DNA from: Cupriavidus phytohabitans
GTDB lineage: Bacteria > Pseudomonadota > Gammaproteobacteria > Burkholderiales > Burkholderiaceae
Assembly: GCF_000426345.1 (NCBI RefSeq)
Contig: NZ_AUFE01000012.1
Coordinates: 62,001 to 126,000 of the forward strand
DNA length: 64,000 bases
Reading direction: 5' to 3'
Below, in pieces: positions 8,359 through 17,831 of the stretch (within the stretch, counting starts at the first letter, position 1; each line of letters starts with the position of its first letter). A program made the position numbers and the translations under genes. Under the pieces are notes generated by a model. That model did not search any database, was not told the origin of the DNA, and saw only the letters and a program-made list of their open reading frames with translations.

Positions 8359-8508
8359 AACGCACCATTCGTCGCAGCGGCATTTCTGCTTGCGCGCACT
8401 GTGACTAATCTTCAGTCCGTGCTCGTATCGCAACGTAGATTGCCGGGCGGTCGGAGCTTCACCCGGCCAGAAAATAAGACAGACGAAATCAGTTGAAGGA
8501 GTCCCGAA

Positions 8509-8922
8509 ATGATCGCCAGACGTATCCTTGGCGGCGCGCTTGTGTTCGCGGCAGTGGCCGCGTCCGCTGCGGCGTTGGCTGCCCCCGCCACCAGCAAGGT
8601 CGGCAAGTTTGATGTGTATGCCGATGCGCTGCGCGCCGGCAAGTATGACGTGTACACGGACGGCGCCAAGCAAGGCAAGTTCGATACATACACCGATGGC
8701 GCCCGCACTGGCCGCTTCGATGTGTACTCGGAAGGCTCGCGCCAGGGTGGCAAGTTCGACACCTTTACCGAAGGCACGCATACCTTCAGCGGCGAGATCT
8801 CCAAGCAAGGCAAGTTCGACACCTTCAGCGAAGGGACGCACACCTTCAGCGGCGATATCGCTGACCGCGCGCTCGACAACTCGCGCACCGGTGACGGCTC
8901 GCTGTACGGCTATCGCGTCTGA
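8509..8922 (+). CDS. Secreted protein with six GKFDxYxDG-type repeats
   Basis: 137 residues with a strong Shine-Dalgarno (GAAGGAG, seven bases before ATG). A signal peptide (about 1-25, ending in LAA) precedes six copies of a short repeat: GKFDVYADA, GKYDVYTDGAK, GKFDTYTDGAR, GRFDVYSEGSR, GKFDTFTEGTH and GKFDTFSEGTH. The last two are separated by a TFSGEIS-type insert that is itself repeated as TFSGDIA. The protein ends with YGYRV. The mature chain has no cysteine. Similar DGA-type repeat proteins of unknown function occur in Cupriavidus relatives as far as I recall. The regular acidic/aromatic pattern suggests a periplasmic binding or beta-repeat structure, which is inference. Confidence 0.8.
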   Translation: MIARRILGGALVFAAVAASAAALAAPATSKVGKFDVYADALRAGKYDVYTDGAKQGKFDTYTDGARTGRFDVYSEGSRQGGKFDTFTEGTHTFSGEISKQGKFDTFSEGTHTFSGDIADRALDNSRTGDGSLYGYRV

Positions 8923-8969
8923 GCGGCGCAGCCGAACGCCTGAACTTTCCGGTCCTCACCCGACCTGAA

Positions 8970-8997
8970 GCGGCCACCCACGGTGGCCGCACGTTTT
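8970..8997 (+). terminator. Intrinsic terminator after the repeat-protein gene
   Basis: A 9-bp perfect stem (GCGGCCACC / GGTGGCCGC) with a CAC loop, followed after three bases by TTTT. It lies 48 bases after the stop codon of the repeat-protein gene. Confidence 0.75.
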
Positions 8998-9114
8998 CTC
9001 TCCCGCCTGCCCGGCCGACCTCCTCCTCCTTCTCTCTTCGCCTGGCAGGCGTTTTTCTCCCCCTTTCCTGTTTGCCGCACGCCTGCGGGGCGGGTGCCGT
9101 GCCGGGCTAAGGCC

Positions 9115-9984
9115 TCATGGTTCGCGCGCGGCGAAGGTGTCGCACTTGCGGACGTCGCCCGATTCGATGCCGCGGCGCAGCCAGCGCACGCGCTGCTCGC
9201 TGGAGCCGTGGGTAAAGGCCTCGGGCACGACATAGCCCTGCGACTGGCGCTGCAGCCGGTCATCGCCGATCGCGGCGGCGGCCTTCAGGCCTTCCTCGAT
9301 ATCGCCCGGTTCCAGCAGTTGCTGGTTGGCGCGCTGTGCGGTGGCGGCCCAGACGCCGGCCAGGCAGTCGGCCTGCAGTTCCATGCGCACCGACAGCTGG
9401 TTGAACTGCGCCTCGCCCATGCGGCGGCGGGCGGCGTCGACCTTTTCGGACACACCCAGCAAGTTCTGCACATGATGGCCGATCTCGTGCGCGATCACGT
9501 AAGCCTGGGCAAAGTCGCCACCGGCGCCGAAGCGCTTGCGCAGTTCGTCATAGAACGCCAGGTCGATATAGACCTTCTGGTCGCCGGGGCAGTAGAACGG
9601 GCCCATCGCAGACTGGCCGGTGCCGCACGCGGTCGGCGTGGCGCCGGAGAACAGTACCAGCGTCGGGGGCGCGTAGCGCCGGTTCAGCTCGGTTTCGAAG
9701 ATGTGTTGCCAGGTGCGCTCGGTATTGCCCAGCACCTTGCGCGTGAAGACCGTCATCTGGTCGGTGGCCGGCGGGCGGCTGGCCTGCTGTTGCTGCTGCT
9801 GCGGCCCCGAGCCTTGCAGCACCGATGCGCCCTGCATGATCAGCATCGGGTCGATGCCGAAGAAATACGACGCGGCCAGTGCGATGATGACCGTGCCGAT
9901 GCCGATCGACTTGCCGCCCAACCCGCCGAATCCGCCGCGGCGGTCTTCTACGTGCTGGCTTTCGGCTTCGTCATCGAGACGCAT
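9115..9984 (-). CDS. YpfJ-type neutral zinc metallopeptidase, membrane-anchored
   Basis: 289 residues. The start at 9984 has AGGAG eight bases upstream. After a short Gly-rich cytoplasmic stretch comes one membrane helix (SIGIGTVIIALAASYFFG), a Gln-rich linker and the protease domain. The zinc motif HEIGHH is at about 166-171, with ELQADCLAG downstream as the third-ligand region, the hallmark of the YpfJ/putative neutral zinc metallopeptidase family. The active site should face the periplasm. The substrate is unknown. The gene stands alone between the repeat-protein gene and the pyk terminators. Confidence 0.88.
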   Translation of the reverse strand: MRLDDEAESQHVEDRRGGFGGLGGKSIGIGTVIIALAASYFFGIDPMLIMQGASVLQGSGPQQQQQQASRPPATDQMTVFTRKVLGNTERTWQHIFETELNRRYAPPTLVLFSGATPTACGTGQSAMGPFYCPGDQKVYIDLAFYDELRKRFGAGGDFAQAYVIAHEIGHHVQNLLGVSEKVDAARRRMGEAQFNQLSVRMELQADCLAGVWAATAQRANQQLLEPGDIEEGLKAAAAIGDDRLQRQSQGYVVPEAFTHGSSEQRVRWLRRGIESGDVRKCDTFAAREP

Positions 9985-10092
9985 GTTGCGGGCTCCTGGG
10001 GCGGAAATGTGATGTGTGAATCCGGCGCTGGGCCGGGTAGGAGTCAGTATAGCAACGGCGCCGCAGGGCACCTTCGGAGCATTGCACGTCCC

Positions 10093-10141
10093 AAAAAAAA
10101 CACCACCCGATCACCCTGGAGACGGGCAACGCGGGCGGTGT
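10093..10141 (-). terminator. Second (distal) terminator of the gcl-pyk operon
   Basis: On the minus strand, ten-base arms ACACCGCCCG / CGGGTGGTGT (one mismatch) enclose a 22-base loop and are followed by eight T. It stands directly downstream of the tighter first terminator, giving a tandem stop for the operon before the YpfJ-type gene. Confidence 0.6.
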
Positions 10142-10149
10142 GCGGCAAA

Positions 10150-10175
10150 CATAAGAAACCGGGCTTGCGCCCGGT
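10150..10175 (-). terminator. First terminator of the gcl-pyk operon
   Basis: On the minus strand, ACCGGGC / GCCCGGT form a perfect 7-bp stem with a GCAA tetraloop, followed by TTCTTAT. It lies 45 bases beyond the pyk stop codon. Confidence 0.75.
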
Positions 10176-10220
10176 CCGGTCACTGCCTGAACGTTCCGGG
10201 ACGGAACGTTGGTGCGGGGG

Positions 10221-11684
10221 CTAGGCCAATGCGGCTTCCCGCGTGGACGAGGTCGTGGCCACCGCGCTGGCGCCGACTTCCGCCACGCGCAGCAGGTTGG
10301 TCGTGCCGCCCTGGCCGAACGGCATGCCAGCCGCGATGGTGATCTGGTCGCCAGGCGCGGCGTAGCCCTCCGCCAGTGCCGCGCGCGTCGCGGCATCGAC
10401 CATCTCGTCGACGCTCTGCACGTCCGGGCTCACGGTGGAGTGGATGCCCCATGCGATCGCCAGCCGGCGCGCGATCTCCAGGTTCGGCGTGATGCTGACG
10501 ATCGGCGCGCACGGCCGCTCGCGCGCGGCGCGCAGCGCGGTGGCGCCCGACGACGTATAGGTCACCGTCGCCGCCGCGCCGATGATCTGCGTGACTTCGC
10601 GCAGCGCGGCGCAGATCGCATCCTGGCGCGTGTTCAGCGGCGTCTCGTGCTGCGCGTCGAGCAGGTTGCGGTACAGCGGGTCGCGCTCGACCTCGGTGAC
10701 GATGCGGTTCATCATCGACACCGCCTGCACCGGGTAGCGGCCGTTGGCCGACTCGGCCGACAGCATCACCGCATCGGCGCCTTCGTAGATCGCGCTGGCC
10801 ACGTCCGACGCTTCGGCGCGCGTCGGCACCGGCGAGTCGATCATCGATTCCAGCATCTGCGTGGCGATGACGACCGGCTTGCCCAGCTGGCGGCACACGC
10901 GCAGGATGCGCTTCTGCACGCCGGGCACGCGCTCGGGCGGCAGTTCCACGCCGAGGTCGCCGCGCGCCACCATCACCGAATCGGACACGCGCACGATCTC
11001 TTCCAGCTGCTGCAGCGCGGCCGGCTTCTCGATCTTGGACAGGATGCCGGCACGGGTGCCGACGATCTCGCGCGCCTCGACGATATCGGACGGACGCTGC
11101 ACGAACGACAGGCCGATCCAGTCAGCACCCAGCGACAGCGCGAAGTCCAGGTCCTTGCGGTCCTTCGCCGTCAGCGCGGGGATGGGGATCACCGCGTCGG
11201 GCACGTTCACGCCCTTGCGATCGGACAGCGTGCCGTTGTTGGCCACGCGCGTGGTGATGGTGCCGGTGGTCACCGACTCGATCGCCAGGCGCACCTTGCC
11301 GTCATCGATCAGCAGCGACTGGCCCGGCTGCGCGGCTTCGAACAGCTCGGGGTGCGGCAGGTAGACGCGGGTGCCGTCGCCCGGCGTGGGATCGCTGTCG
11401 AGCACGAACACGTCGCCGGTGCGCACCGCGACCTTGCCCGCGGCGAAGGTGCCAATGCGCAGCTTGGGGCCTTGCAGGTCGGCCAGCACGGCGATGGGGC
11501 GGCCGGTCTCGGCCTCGACCTGGCGCACCGCGTCGTAGCGCGCGCGGTGGTCCTCGTGCGTGCCGTGGCTGAAGTTCAGGCGGAACACGTCCGCGCCGGC
11601 ATCGAACAGCGCGCGGATCAACGCGATGTCGGTGCTGGCGGGGCCGAGCGTGGCCACGATCTTCGCTTTGCGCTGGCGTCTCAT
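10221..11684 (-). CDS. pyk: Pyruvate kinase
   Basis: 487 residues, full length. It opens with RKAKIVATLGPAS and has FRLNFSHG, the ADLQGPKLRIG substrate/ADP-Mg loop and the catalytic region IEKPAALQQLEEI...MVARGDLGVELP with the metal-binding Glu and Asp. The C-terminal effector domain is present. It converts phosphoenolpyruvate and ADP to pyruvate and ATP. As the last gene of the gcl-hyi-glxR-ttuD run, it takes glycerate-derived carbon to pyruvate, so this copy is probably the glyoxylate-pathway paralogue. Co-transcription is inferred from strand and spacing (74 bases from ttuD). Confidence 0.95.
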   Translation of the reverse strand: MRRQRKAKIVATLGPASTDIALIRALFDAGADVFRLNFSHGTHEDHRARYDAVRQVEAETGRPIAVLADLQGPKLRIGTFAAGKVAVRTGDVFVLDSDPTPGDGTRVYLPHPELFEAAQPGQSLLIDDGKVRLAIESVTTGTITTRVANNGTLSDRKGVNVPDAVIPIPALTAKDRKDLDFALSLGADWIGLSFVQRPSDIVEAREIVGTRAGILSKIEKPAALQQLEEIVRVSDSVMVARGDLGVELPPERVPGVQKRILRVCRQLGKPVVIATQMLESMIDSPVPTRAEASDVASAIYEGADAVMLSAESANGRYPVQAVSMMNRIVTEVERDPLYRNLLDAQHETPLNTRQDAICAALREVTQIIGAAATVTYTSSGATALRAARERPCAPIVSITPNLEIARRLAIAWGIHSTVSPDVQSVDEMVDAATRAALAEGYAAPGDQITIAAGMPFGQGGTTNLLRVAEVGASAVATTSSTREAALA

Positions 11685-11709
11685 GATGTCTCCTCTTCCA
11701 TTCTCGGTA

Positions 11710-11727
11710 GCGGCGCGTCGGCGCCGC
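11710..11727 (-). other. Intercistronic stem-loop, ttuD-pyk gap
   Basis: A 7-bp perfect stem GCGGCGC / GCGCCGC with a four-base loop, without a T tract. It is one of four distinct hairpins, one in each gap of the gcl operon. Confidence 0.5.
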
Positions 11728-11758
11728 GAGTCAGTCGGTACTACGTTGGCGGCGATCG

Positions 11759-13081
11759 TCAGACGATCAGGATCGCGCGGAAGTCGTTCACGTTGGTGCG
11801 GGTCGGGCCGGTGACGATCAGGTAGTCCACGCCGGCGAAGAAGCCGTAGCCGTCGTTGTTCTCAAGGTGAGCGCGCGCGTTCAGTCCACGCGCTGCGGCG
11901 CGGGTCAGCGTGTCGGGCGACAGCAGCGCGCCGGCGTTGTCTTCCGAGCCATCGATGCCATCGGTATCGCCGGCGATCGCATGCACGCCGGGCAGGCCGT
12001 CGAGCGCCACCGCCAGCGCCAGCAGGAACTCGGCATTGCGCCCGCCGCGGCCCTTGCCGCGCACGGTCACGGTGGTTTCGCCGCCGGACAGCAGCACGCA
12101 CGGCTTGCTGAAGGGCTGGCCGCGCTGCGCGACCTGGCGCGCGATGGCGGCGTGGACTTCGGCCACTTCGCGCGCTTCGCCTTCAATGCAGTCGGACAGG
12201 ATATGGGCCTCGAAGCCCAGTTCGCGCGCACGCGCAGCGGCGGCCTCCAGCGATTGCTGCGCGGTGGCCAGCGTCACATTGCGATGGCCTTCGAAACGCG
12301 CATCGCCCGGCTTGGGCGTCTCGCCGGCACCGCTCTCCAGGTGGGCGCGCACGTTGGCGGGCACGTCGATGCCGTACTTGGCGATCACGGCCAGCGCATC
12401 GGCGCAGGTGGTCGCATCCGGCAGCGTCGGGCCGCTGGCGATGAGGGTCGGGTCATCGCCGGGAATATCGGAAATCAGCAGCGTTTCCACGCGCGCCGGC
12501 GCGCAGTGCAGCGCCAGGCGTCCGCCCTTGAGCGCGGACAGGTGCTTGCGCACGCAGTTCATCTCGCCGATGCTCGCGCCGCTCTTGAGCAGCGCCTTGT
12601 TCACGGACTGCTTGTCGGCCAGCGTCAGGCCCGGCGCCGGAGCGGCCAGCAGCGCGGAGCCGCCGCCGGAAATCAGGCACAGCACCAGGTCGTCGGCGCC
12701 CAGGCCCTGCACCAGTTCCACCATGCGCTGCGCGGCGCGCGCACCGGCTTCATCGGGAACGGGGTGGGCGGCTTCGACCACCTCGATCCGCTTGCACTCC
12801 GCGCCGTGGCCATAGCGCGTCACCACCAGGCCCGACAGCTCGCCTTGCCAGTTCGCTTCCACTGCCTGCGCCATCGCTGCGGCGGCCTTGCCGGCGCCGA
12901 TCACCACGGTGCGGCCCCTGGGCGGCGCGGGCAGGTGCGGCGGCAGGCAGTGGCTGGCGCTGACGGAAGCGACCGCGGTATCGAACAGGTCGCGCAGCAG
13001 CGCGCGCGGATGGATCTGTCCGGGATGGGCTGCCGTGCGCTGGGGCGACAGCAGGGCGGCTTGGGGTTCGGTGACGAGCAT
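11759..13081 (-). CDS. ttuD: Glycerate kinase, TtuD/GckA (MOFRL) family
   Basis: 440 residues. Signature stretches include CLISGGGSALLAAP, SGASIGEMNCVRKHLSALKGG and the C-terminal GDTDGIDGSEDNAGA with a final TRTNVNDFRAI. This is the type-2 glycerate kinase/MOFRL family, once called hydroxypyruvate reductase TtuD. It phosphorylates D-glycerate, the product of the neighbouring glxR, to 2-phosphoglycerate. AGGA lies about seven bases before the ATG. It sits 81 bases from glxR with a stem-loop between. Confidence 0.9.
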   Translation of the reverse strand: MLVTEPQAALLSPQRTAAHPGQIHPRALLRDLFDTAVASVSASHCLPPHLPAPPRGRTVVIGAGKAAAAMAQAVEANWQGELSGLVVTRYGHGAECKRIEVVEAAHPVPDEAGARAAQRMVELVQGLGADDLVLCLISGGGSALLAAPAPGLTLADKQSVNKALLKSGASIGEMNCVRKHLSALKGGRLALHCAPARVETLLISDIPGDDPTLIASGPTLPDATTCADALAVIAKYGIDVPANVRAHLESGAGETPKPGDARFEGHRNVTLATAQQSLEAAAARARELGFEAHILSDCIEGEAREVAEVHAAIARQVAQRGQPFSKPCVLLSGGETTVTVRGKGRGGRNAEFLLALAVALDGLPGVHAIAGDTDGIDGSEDNAGALLSPDTLTRAAARGLNARAHLENNDGYGFFAGVDYLIVTGPTRTNVNDFRAILIV

Positions 13082-13125
13082 GAAGAATCCTGGTGCTGAC
13101 GGGGTACTGGCTGACTGCGAAAGCT

Positions 13126-13152
13126 AGTCGTCCCCGCGGGGCGGGGACGACT
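13126..13152 (-). other. Intercistronic stem-loop, glxR-ttuD gap
   Basis: A 12-bp perfect stem AGTCGTCCCCGC / GCGGGGACGACT with a GGG loop. No T tract follows on the minus strand, so it is more likely an mRNA-stability or processing element than a terminator. Confidence 0.6.
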
Positions 13153-13162
13153 GGGGCACTGC

Positions 13163-14077
13163 TTACTTGGCGATCTGGTGGTTAGACATGATCTCGATCG
13201 CGCGGCACAGGGCCGAGTGGTCCTGCTTGCCCAGGCCGTTGGCCGAACAGGTGTTGAACAGCTCCTGCGCGGTGGCGGTGTTGGGCAGTGCCACGCCCAG
13301 CGCCTTGGCACCCTGCAGCGCCAGGTTCAGGTCCTTCTGGTGCAGTTCGATGCGGAAGCCCGGATCGAAGGTGCGCTTGACCATGCGGTCGCCGTGCACT
13401 TCCAGGATGCGCGAGGCAGCGAAGCCGCCCATCAGCGCCTCGCGCACCTTGGCCGGATCGGCGCCGGCCTTGGAGGCAAACAGCAGGGCTTCGGACACCG
13501 CCTGGATGTTCAGCGCGACGATGATCTGGTTGGCCACCTTGGTGGTCTGGCCGTCGCCGTTGCCGCCCACCAGCGTGACGTTCTTGCCCATCAGCTCGAA
13601 CAGCGGCTTGACCTGGTCGAAGGCCTCTTGCGGGCCGCCGACCATGATCGTCAGCGATGCGGCCTTGGCGCCGACTTCACCGCCCGACACCGGTGCATCC
13701 AGGTACGAGGCGCCCAGCTTGTTGATACGCGCGGCGAAGTCCTTGGTGGCGATCGGCGAGATCGAGCTCATGTCGACCACGATCTTGCTGTAGCTGGCTT
13801 CCTTGCCGGCGGCCTTCAGCGCGGCGGCAACGCCCTTGTCGGCAAACAGCACGGCTTCGACGTGCGGCGTGTCCGGCACCATGATGACGATGATGTCGGC
13901 ACGCTTGGCGACTTCCTCGGCGCTGGTGCAGACGGTCACGCCTGCATCGACCAGCGCTTGCGGGGCCGGGTTGACGTCATGCACGAACAGCGTGTGGCCG
14001 GCGGCACGCAGGTGGCCCGCCATCGGTGCGCCCATGATGCCCAGGCCGATGAAGCCGACGTTGCGTTGGTTTGCCAT
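13163..14077 (-). CDS. glxR: 2-hydroxy-3-oxopropionate (tartronate semialdehyde) reductase
   Basis: 304 residues. The N-terminal Rossmann motif GFIGLGIMGAPMAGHL binds NAD(P)H. The substrate motif DAPVSGGEVGAKAASLTIMVGG and the catalytic Lys region GDGQTTKVANQIIVALN are those of beta-hydroxyacid dehydrogenases. It reduces tartronate semialdehyde, made by Gcl from two glyoxylate, to D-glycerate. It lies between hyi and ttuD on the same strand, which fits the glycerate pathway and favours glxR over other family members such as 3-hydroxyisobutyrate dehydrogenase. A Shine-Dalgarno AAGGAGA precedes the ATG. Confidence 0.93.
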   Translation of the reverse strand: MANQRNVGFIGLGIMGAPMAGHLRAAGHTLFVHDVNPAPQALVDAGVTVCTSAEEVAKRADIIVIMVPDTPHVEAVLFADKGVAAALKAAGKEASYSKIVVDMSSISPIATKDFAARINKLGASYLDAPVSGGEVGAKAASLTIMVGGPQEAFDQVKPLFELMGKNVTLVGGNGDGQTTKVANQIIVALNIQAVSEALLFASKAGADPAKVREALMGGFAASRILEVHGDRMVKRTFDPGFRIELHQKDLNLALQGAKALGVALPNTATAQELFNTCSANGLGKQDHSALCRAIEIMSNHQIAK

Positions 14078-14122
14078 ATTGATGTCTCCTTGCTTGAGAG
14101 TAAGTCTGTCTTGGTTCGCGTA

Positions 14123-14142
14123 GGTGGTAACGGGTTACCACC
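14123..14142 (-). other. Intercistronic stem-loop, hyi-glxR gap
   Basis: An 8-bp perfect stem GGTGGTAA / TTACCACC with a CGGG loop, placed between the hyi stop and the glxR start. No T tract. Confidence 0.5.
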
Positions 14143-14158
14143 GGGAATACCGTAGCGG

Positions 14159-14941
14159 TTACTGCACGCCGTGCGCGGCGCGCCAGCCCAGGCCGGCTTC
14201 GGTGGTGGTCTTCGGCTTGTACTCGCACCCGATCCAGCCGGTGTAGCCGATCTCGTCCAGGAACTTGAACAGGTACTGGTAGTTCAGCTCGCCCGTGCCC
14301 GGTTCGTTGCGGCCCGGGTTGTCGGCCAGCTGGATGTGCCTGATCTTCGGCAGGTTGGCCTTGATGGTGTTGGCGATCTCGCCTTCCATCCGCTGCATGT
14401 GGTAGATGTCGTACTGCACGTACAGGTTGGGCGCGTTGACCTGGTTGATCAGGTCCAGCGCCTGCTGAGTGCGCGACAGGAAGAAGCCGGGGATGTCGAA
14501 GGTGTTGATCGGCTCGACCAGCAGGTCGATATGCTCGGCGGCAAGCGCGCCGGCGGCGAAGCGCAGGTTTTCCACCAGCGTCTCCTGCGCCTGCTCGCGC
14601 TTCACGTTCTGCGGCAGGATGCCGACCAGGCAGTTCAGCTGGCGCACGCCCAGCACCTTGGCGTACTTGATGGCCTCGCCCACGCCGTCCTGGAACTCGC
14701 CGACGCGGTCCGGGTGGCAGGCAATGCCGCGCTCGCCCGCGTCCCACTTGCCGGCGGGCAGGTTGTGCAGCACCAGGTCCAGCTGGAAGCGGTTCAGGCG
14801 GTCAGCGATCTGGTCCGCGTGGAATGCATACGGGAAGAGGAACTCCACGCCGCGGAAGCCCGCGCGCGCGGCGGCTTCGAAGCGGTCGAGAAAGCCCACT
14901 TCGTTGAACAGCATGGTGAGGTTGGCCGCAAGTTTGGTCAT
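14159..14941 (-). CDS. hyi: Hydroxypyruvate isomerase
   Basis: 260 residues of the xylose-isomerase-like TIM-barrel family. It begins MTKLAANLTMLFNEVGFLDRF and contains GVEFLFPYAF, the metal-ligand Glu region LLVEPINTFDIPGFFL, QYDIYHMQRMEG and the C-terminal IGCEYKP. It interconverts hydroxypyruvate and tartronate semialdehyde. It is the second gene after gcl and separated from it by 85 bases containing a 12-bp stem-loop. AGGAGATGAC precedes the ATG. Confidence 0.93.
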   Translation of the reverse strand: MTKLAANLTMLFNEVGFLDRFEAAARAGFRGVEFLFPYAFHADQIADRLNRFQLDLVLHNLPAGKWDAGERGIACHPDRVGEFQDGVGEAIKYAKVLGVRQLNCLVGILPQNVKREQAQETLVENLRFAAGALAAEHIDLLVEPINTFDIPGFFLSRTQQALDLINQVNAPNLYVQYDIYHMQRMEGEIANTIKANLPKIRHIQLADNPGRNEPGTGELNYQYLFKFLDEIGYTGWIGCEYKPKTTTEAGLGWRAAHGVQ

Positions 14942-14970
14942 TTGTCATCTCCTGTGACTTGGTTTTTGTG

Positions 14971-14998
14971 CGCCATCCCCGCTGGCGCGGGGATGGCG
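14971..14998 (-). other. Intercistronic stem-loop, gcl-hyi gap
   Basis: A 12-bp perfect stem CGCCATCCCCGC / GCGGGGATGGCG with a TGGC tetraloop. No T tract follows on the minus strand; read on the plus strand it is followed by TTCTGG. It probably protects or sets the ratio of upstream gcl mRNA. Confidence 0.6.
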
Positions 14999-15026
14999 TT
15001 CTGGTCCTGCAGGGGGCGGGAAGGTC

Positions 15027-16811
<1,785 letters not shown>

Positions 16812-17105
16812 GATCTTGTCTCCAATGGTGGTGGGATTCGCATTGGAGTCGATCCTATTCCCCGACCGGCCTGGGATAAACAGAAGGACGATCAGTTGAT
16901 TCGATACTTCCGGTATGCAATATGACCTTGGAAGGCCGATGAGACGGTCGCCGATGGCACGCCAGCGTATGCAATTGGATATGTGGTGTGATGAAACGGC
17001 CACGCAGCGCAGCAGTAGGTACGCTGCCGGCACTGCCCGCCGAGGTGGCTATCCGGCACGTGCCTGAGCGGCGAAAATGGCGCCATCCCGTTGCCCGAGC
17101 CGACC

Positions 17106-17831
17106 ATGTATTCCAGGCTGCCGCCGACCTACGAACTGCTTGACGCGCTCGAAGCCCCCAGCGCGCCCACGCCGCCATCGGCCAGCCCGCCGGCCGGCGG
17201 GCTGGCCCGCTTGCTGTGGATCGGCTTTATCGTCGCGCTGGTGGCGACCCTGCTTGGCGGCGGGGCGCTGGCCGTGTGGCGGCTGTGGCTGAAGCATCCG
17301 GTGCCACCGTGGTCGCTGCGCGCGTTCGAGGCATTCCTGGCTACGGCAGCCGCCTGTTATGTGGGCGCCGGGCTGGCGCGCACGCGCTCGGTGCTGGCCA
17401 GGCTGCGCAACCCGCTGCGCTGGCAAGCCCGGGAAATGGACCGCCAGCGCGCAGCCGAAGACGCGCTGCTGCGGCAGCTGGCGCGCATCCCGCCGGCGCA
17501 GCTGGAAGCGCGCCAGCGGCGCGTGGCCCTGCAGCTGCGGCTTTGGGAAGGGGCGGCACGTACCGTGGGCCTGCTGCTGGCGCTGGCGCCCGCCGCGGTG
17601 GTGCTGGCCAGCGCGTGGCGCGCCTTGCCGCGTCCGGAGCAGATGGTGCCGATGCTGCTGTGGGGCTATGGCGTGATGCTGGTAGCCGGCGGTGCCAGCT
17701 ACCTGTACCTGCATGTGCAGTGCAGCCGGCCGTTGCGGCGGCTGGCCTACGTGCTGGGAGAAGCCGCGCGGATGAATGCCGAACTGGACGCGCGGCGCGC
17801 GCAACGGGCCGCCGTCCGGCAGGAGGCGTGA
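17106..17831 (+). CDS. Membrane protein of unknown function, four predicted helices
   Basis: About 241 residues from the ATG at 17106; an in-frame TTG at 17091 is possible. Hydrophobic segments are LLWIGFIVALVATLLGGGAL, AFEAFLATAAACYVGAGL, TVGLLLALAPAAVVLASAW and MLLWGYGVMLVAGGASYLYL. Between segments two and three is a long Arg/Gln/Ala-rich helix that probably lies in the cytoplasm. I do not recognise a family. Its TGA touches the convergent stop of the amidohydrolase gene with no spacer (17831/17832), so the two transcripts must overlap or end within coding sequence. Confidence 0.7.
   Translation: MYSRLPPTYELLDALEAPSAPTPPSASPPAGGLARLLWIGFIVALVATLLGGGALAVWRLWLKHPVPPWSLRAFEAFLATAAACYVGAGLARTRSVLARLRNPLRWQAREMDRQRAAEDALLRQLARIPPAQLEARQRRVALQLRLWEGAARTVGLLLALAPAAVVLASAWRALPRPEQMVPMLLWGYGVMLVAGGASYLYLHVQCSRPLRRLAYVLGEAARMNAELDARRAQRAAVRQEA

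Noticed and set aside
11867-13099. 410-codon open frame opposite the glycerate kinase gene
   Set aside because: Antisense shadow with the same low-complexity composition.
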